DNA of 64,000 bases from CAZONU01 sp965370045 (lineage in GTDB: Bacteria; Planctomycetota; SZUA-567; JAKLDR01). This document shows positions 60,371 to 64,000 of this stretch, piece by piece. The stretch is taken from positions 1 to 64,000 of the forward strand of contig CBDUSI010000005.1 of NCBI GenBank assembly GCA_965370045.1. Reading direction: 5' to 3'. Below the pieces are notes generated by a model. It worked only from the letters and a program-made list of their open reading frames with translations. It made no database searches and was not told the DNA's origin. Each line of letters begins with the position of its first letter. The stretch's first letter is position 1. The translations under genes were made by a program, and so were the position numbers.

Positions 60371-62390
60371 ATGAACGCGGAGAACGAAGTCCAAGAGAAC
60401 GGAGAAGCCAGGTTTCCGGTAGCGTGGCTCGTGATCGGAATCGCCGGCGTGGTGCTTCTCGCCCTCCTCACCCTCGGAGTCGGATATGCCATTGGTCGCG
60501 CCAGGGGCAAGACGAGTGCCGGGCAAGCGGCCGCCGCGAAGAGAAAGGTCAAGCACTGGACCTGCTCCATGCACCCGCAGATAGAAAGACCCGGGCCCGG
60601 TCAGTGTCCTCTCTGCGGAATGGACCTGATTCCCGTCTATGCGGGCGGGGACGAAGACGAGGGCGAGCGGACCCTCTCGATGTCCGAAGCGTCCAGGAAG
60701 CTCGCGGAGATTCAATGGACCTCCGTGGAACGCAAGTTCGTCGAAGCCGAGATCAACCTGGTCGGCAAGGTGGACTACGACGAGACCCGGGTCAAGCATA
60801 TCACTGCCTGGTTTCCCGGCCGCCTGGACAAGCTTTACGTGGACTATACCGGCATCCCGGTGAAGAAGGGCGACCACCTGGTCTCCGTCTACAGCCCGCA
60901 ACTGCTGGCCGCACAGGAAGAACTCTTGCAGGCCAAGCGTGCCTACAGTGATGCCCGGAAGAGCAAGTCCGAGTTCATGCTGCGCTCCTCAAAGGCCACG
61001 CTGGAGGCCACCCGGGAGAAGCTGCGCCTGTGGGGCCTGTCGGAGGAGCAGGTCGCGAGCATCGAGAAATCCGGACGGACGCGCGACCACATGACCGTCT
61101 ACTCCCCGATGGCGGGCATAGTCATCAAGAAGCATCTCAACCAGGGAGCCTATGTCAAGACTGGCGCCCGCATCTACACCATAGTGGACCTCTCCCGCGT
61201 ATGGATCAACCTGGACGCCTACGAGTCCGACCTGCAGTGGATCAGATACGGCCAGGACGTGGAGTTCAGGGTCGAGTCCTACCCCGGCGAAACGTTTCGC
61301 GGCATGATTACCTTCATCCATCCGGTGCTGAACGCCAGGACGCGCACGGTCAAGTTGCGCGTGGTGGCTGATAACTCCAAGGGCAAGCTCAAGCCCGGCA
61401 TGTTCGTGCACGCGCGGGTGAAGCCCAGGGTGGCCGCCGGCGGCAAGGTCATGGACCCGCGCCTGGCCGGCAAGTGGATATGCCCGATGCATCCCGAGGT
61501 GATCAAGGAAAAGCCCGGCAAGTGCGACGTCTGCGGGATGCCCCTGGTGAAGACCGAGCAGCTTGGCTACGTGGCAGCGAAGAAGACCAACGCGCCGCTG
61601 GTCATCCCCGCGAGCGCGCCGCTGTTGACCGGCAAGCGCGCCGTGGTCTACGTGAAGGTGCCAGGTGCCAAGCGCCCGACATTCGAGGGCCGGGAAGTGC
61701 TCCTGGGACCCCGCGCGGGCAACTACTACATCGTGCGCAAGGGCCTCGAAGAGAACGAAGAGGTAGTAACCAAGGGCGCCTTCAAGATCGACAGCGCACT
61801 GCAGATCGAAGCCAAGCCCAGCATGATGAGCCCGCCGGCCGGCGCTGCGAGCCCCGAGAAGAAAGGCCCCAAGGACCCCGCCGACGTCAAGGCGTTGGGG
61901 GCCCCGGCGGAGTTCCGCGCGCAGCTTTCGAAGGTGGTCGCGGCCTACCTGGAACTCCAGAAGGCCCTGGCGGGCGATGACCCCAAGCTTGCCGCGAAAG
62001 CCGCCGCTTCTCTGGAGAAGAAACTCACGACCGTGGACATGAAGCTTCTGAAGGGCAAGGCGCACATGGCCTGGATGAAGGACGCGAAGGCCCTGGCGGA
62101 TACCGCCGGCAAGGTCGCGAAAAGCGGCAAGCTGAAGGAACAGCGGGAAAGTTTCGCCCTTCTCTCCGAGGGGCTGGCCGCGGCGGTGCGCCGTTTCGGG
62201 CTCCCCCCGGAAGATTCGCTCTTCCTGCTCAAGTGCCCCATGGCCTTCAATAACCGCGGCGCCTGGTGGCTTCAGGACGTGGAGGAAGTCCGAAATCCTT
62301 ACTTCGGAGCGGCCATGCTCAAGTGTGGCGAAGTAGTGGCGCCCCTGCGGAAGCCGGGCGGGAAGAAGGCCAAAACGAAGGGGCCTCACC

Positions 62391-62401
<11 letters not shown>
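60371..62401 (+). CDS. cusB: Efflux RND periplasmic adaptor, CusB family
   Basis: This 676-residue protein starts at MNAENEVQEN. An inner-membrane anchor (about 15-42) is followed by two heavy-metal-binding motifs, WTCSMHPQIERPGPGQCPLC (64-83) and WICPMHPEVIKEKPGKCDVC (about 369-388). Around them are the usual adaptor parts (barrel-sandwich with TVYSPMAGIVIKK, beta-barrel). The C-terminal 150 residues match DUF3347 (VVAAYLELQKALAGDDPKLA). This is longer than E. coli CusB (about 400) because of the second metal motif and DUF3347. It joins CusC and CusA. Its stop overlaps the cusA start. Confidence 0.9.

Positions 62402-64000
<1,599 letters not shown>

Overview
The window is GC-rich, densely packed bacterial chromosome, cut inside a gene at both ends. 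No rRNA, tRNA, CRISPR array, transposase or phage module was seen. Several features recall Planctomycetota or a related PVC-type lineage: ECF sigma factors beside giant surface proteins, a VIT/von Willebrand protein, very long TPR proteins, a secreted protein with a VHEWG start, many lipoproteins, Gfo/Idh/MocA oxidoreductases with xylose-isomerase-like partners, UROD-like and DUF4438/DUF4954 proteins, and a M28 peptidase fused to an AAC(3)-like domain. The lineage is an inference from gene content only.

Layout. Positions 1-2958 (minus) hold both subunits of an ATP-citrate-lyase-like enzyme behind a promoter with a tandem repeat. 3196-9774 (minus) is a two-gene unit: a VHEWG protein, then a 1752-residue TPR protein. 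9864-14302 (minus) pairs an ECF sigma factor with a membrane FecR/VIT/vWA/LolA-like protein. 14565-18921 (minus) carries a potassium channel, two sugar-metabolism genes, an acyl carrier protein and a D-threonine-aldolase-like enzyme. 18958-24039 (minus) holds DUF4954, ackA, pta and nagB. Divergently, 24254-31183 (plus) is a hexuronate operon: tagaturonate epimerase, an ADP-ribosylglycohydrolase homologue, an SDR reductase and a GH94-like phosphorylase homologue.

31330-32330 is a repeat-rich patch around a small helix-turn-helix gene. 32330-42893 mixes a lipoprotein, a sigma70-type factor with apt and trpF, DUF4438, a UROD-like protein, and secreted thioredoxin/HEAT and NPCBM-like proteins. 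43159-50748 holds a YiiX-like protein with a frameshift, a second ECF sigma factor, and a membrane protein/STAS/TauE/ThiF operon. 50755-54618 (minus) runs ThcOx, glycosyltransferase, plsY and gpsA. 55250-57910 is the peptidase-AAC(3) fusion. 58257-64000 (plus) is a copper-type export operon: CsoR-family repressor, CusC, a metal-binding lipoprotein, CusB and the first part of CusA.

Many genes are translationally coupled by ATGA, GTGA or TGATG overlaps, and sigma70-type promoters with near-consensus -35/-10 boxes are readable in many intergenic gaps. Two reading frames (a sigma factor and the YiiX-like protein) are broken in a way that one base removed from a four-C run would repair, so assembly error must be weighed. 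The most interesting items are the peptidase-AAC(3) fusion, the hexuronate operon with its ADP-ribosylglycohydrolase homologue, the degenerate vWA protein beside an ECF sigma factor, and a small dispersed repeat that supplies stop codons.
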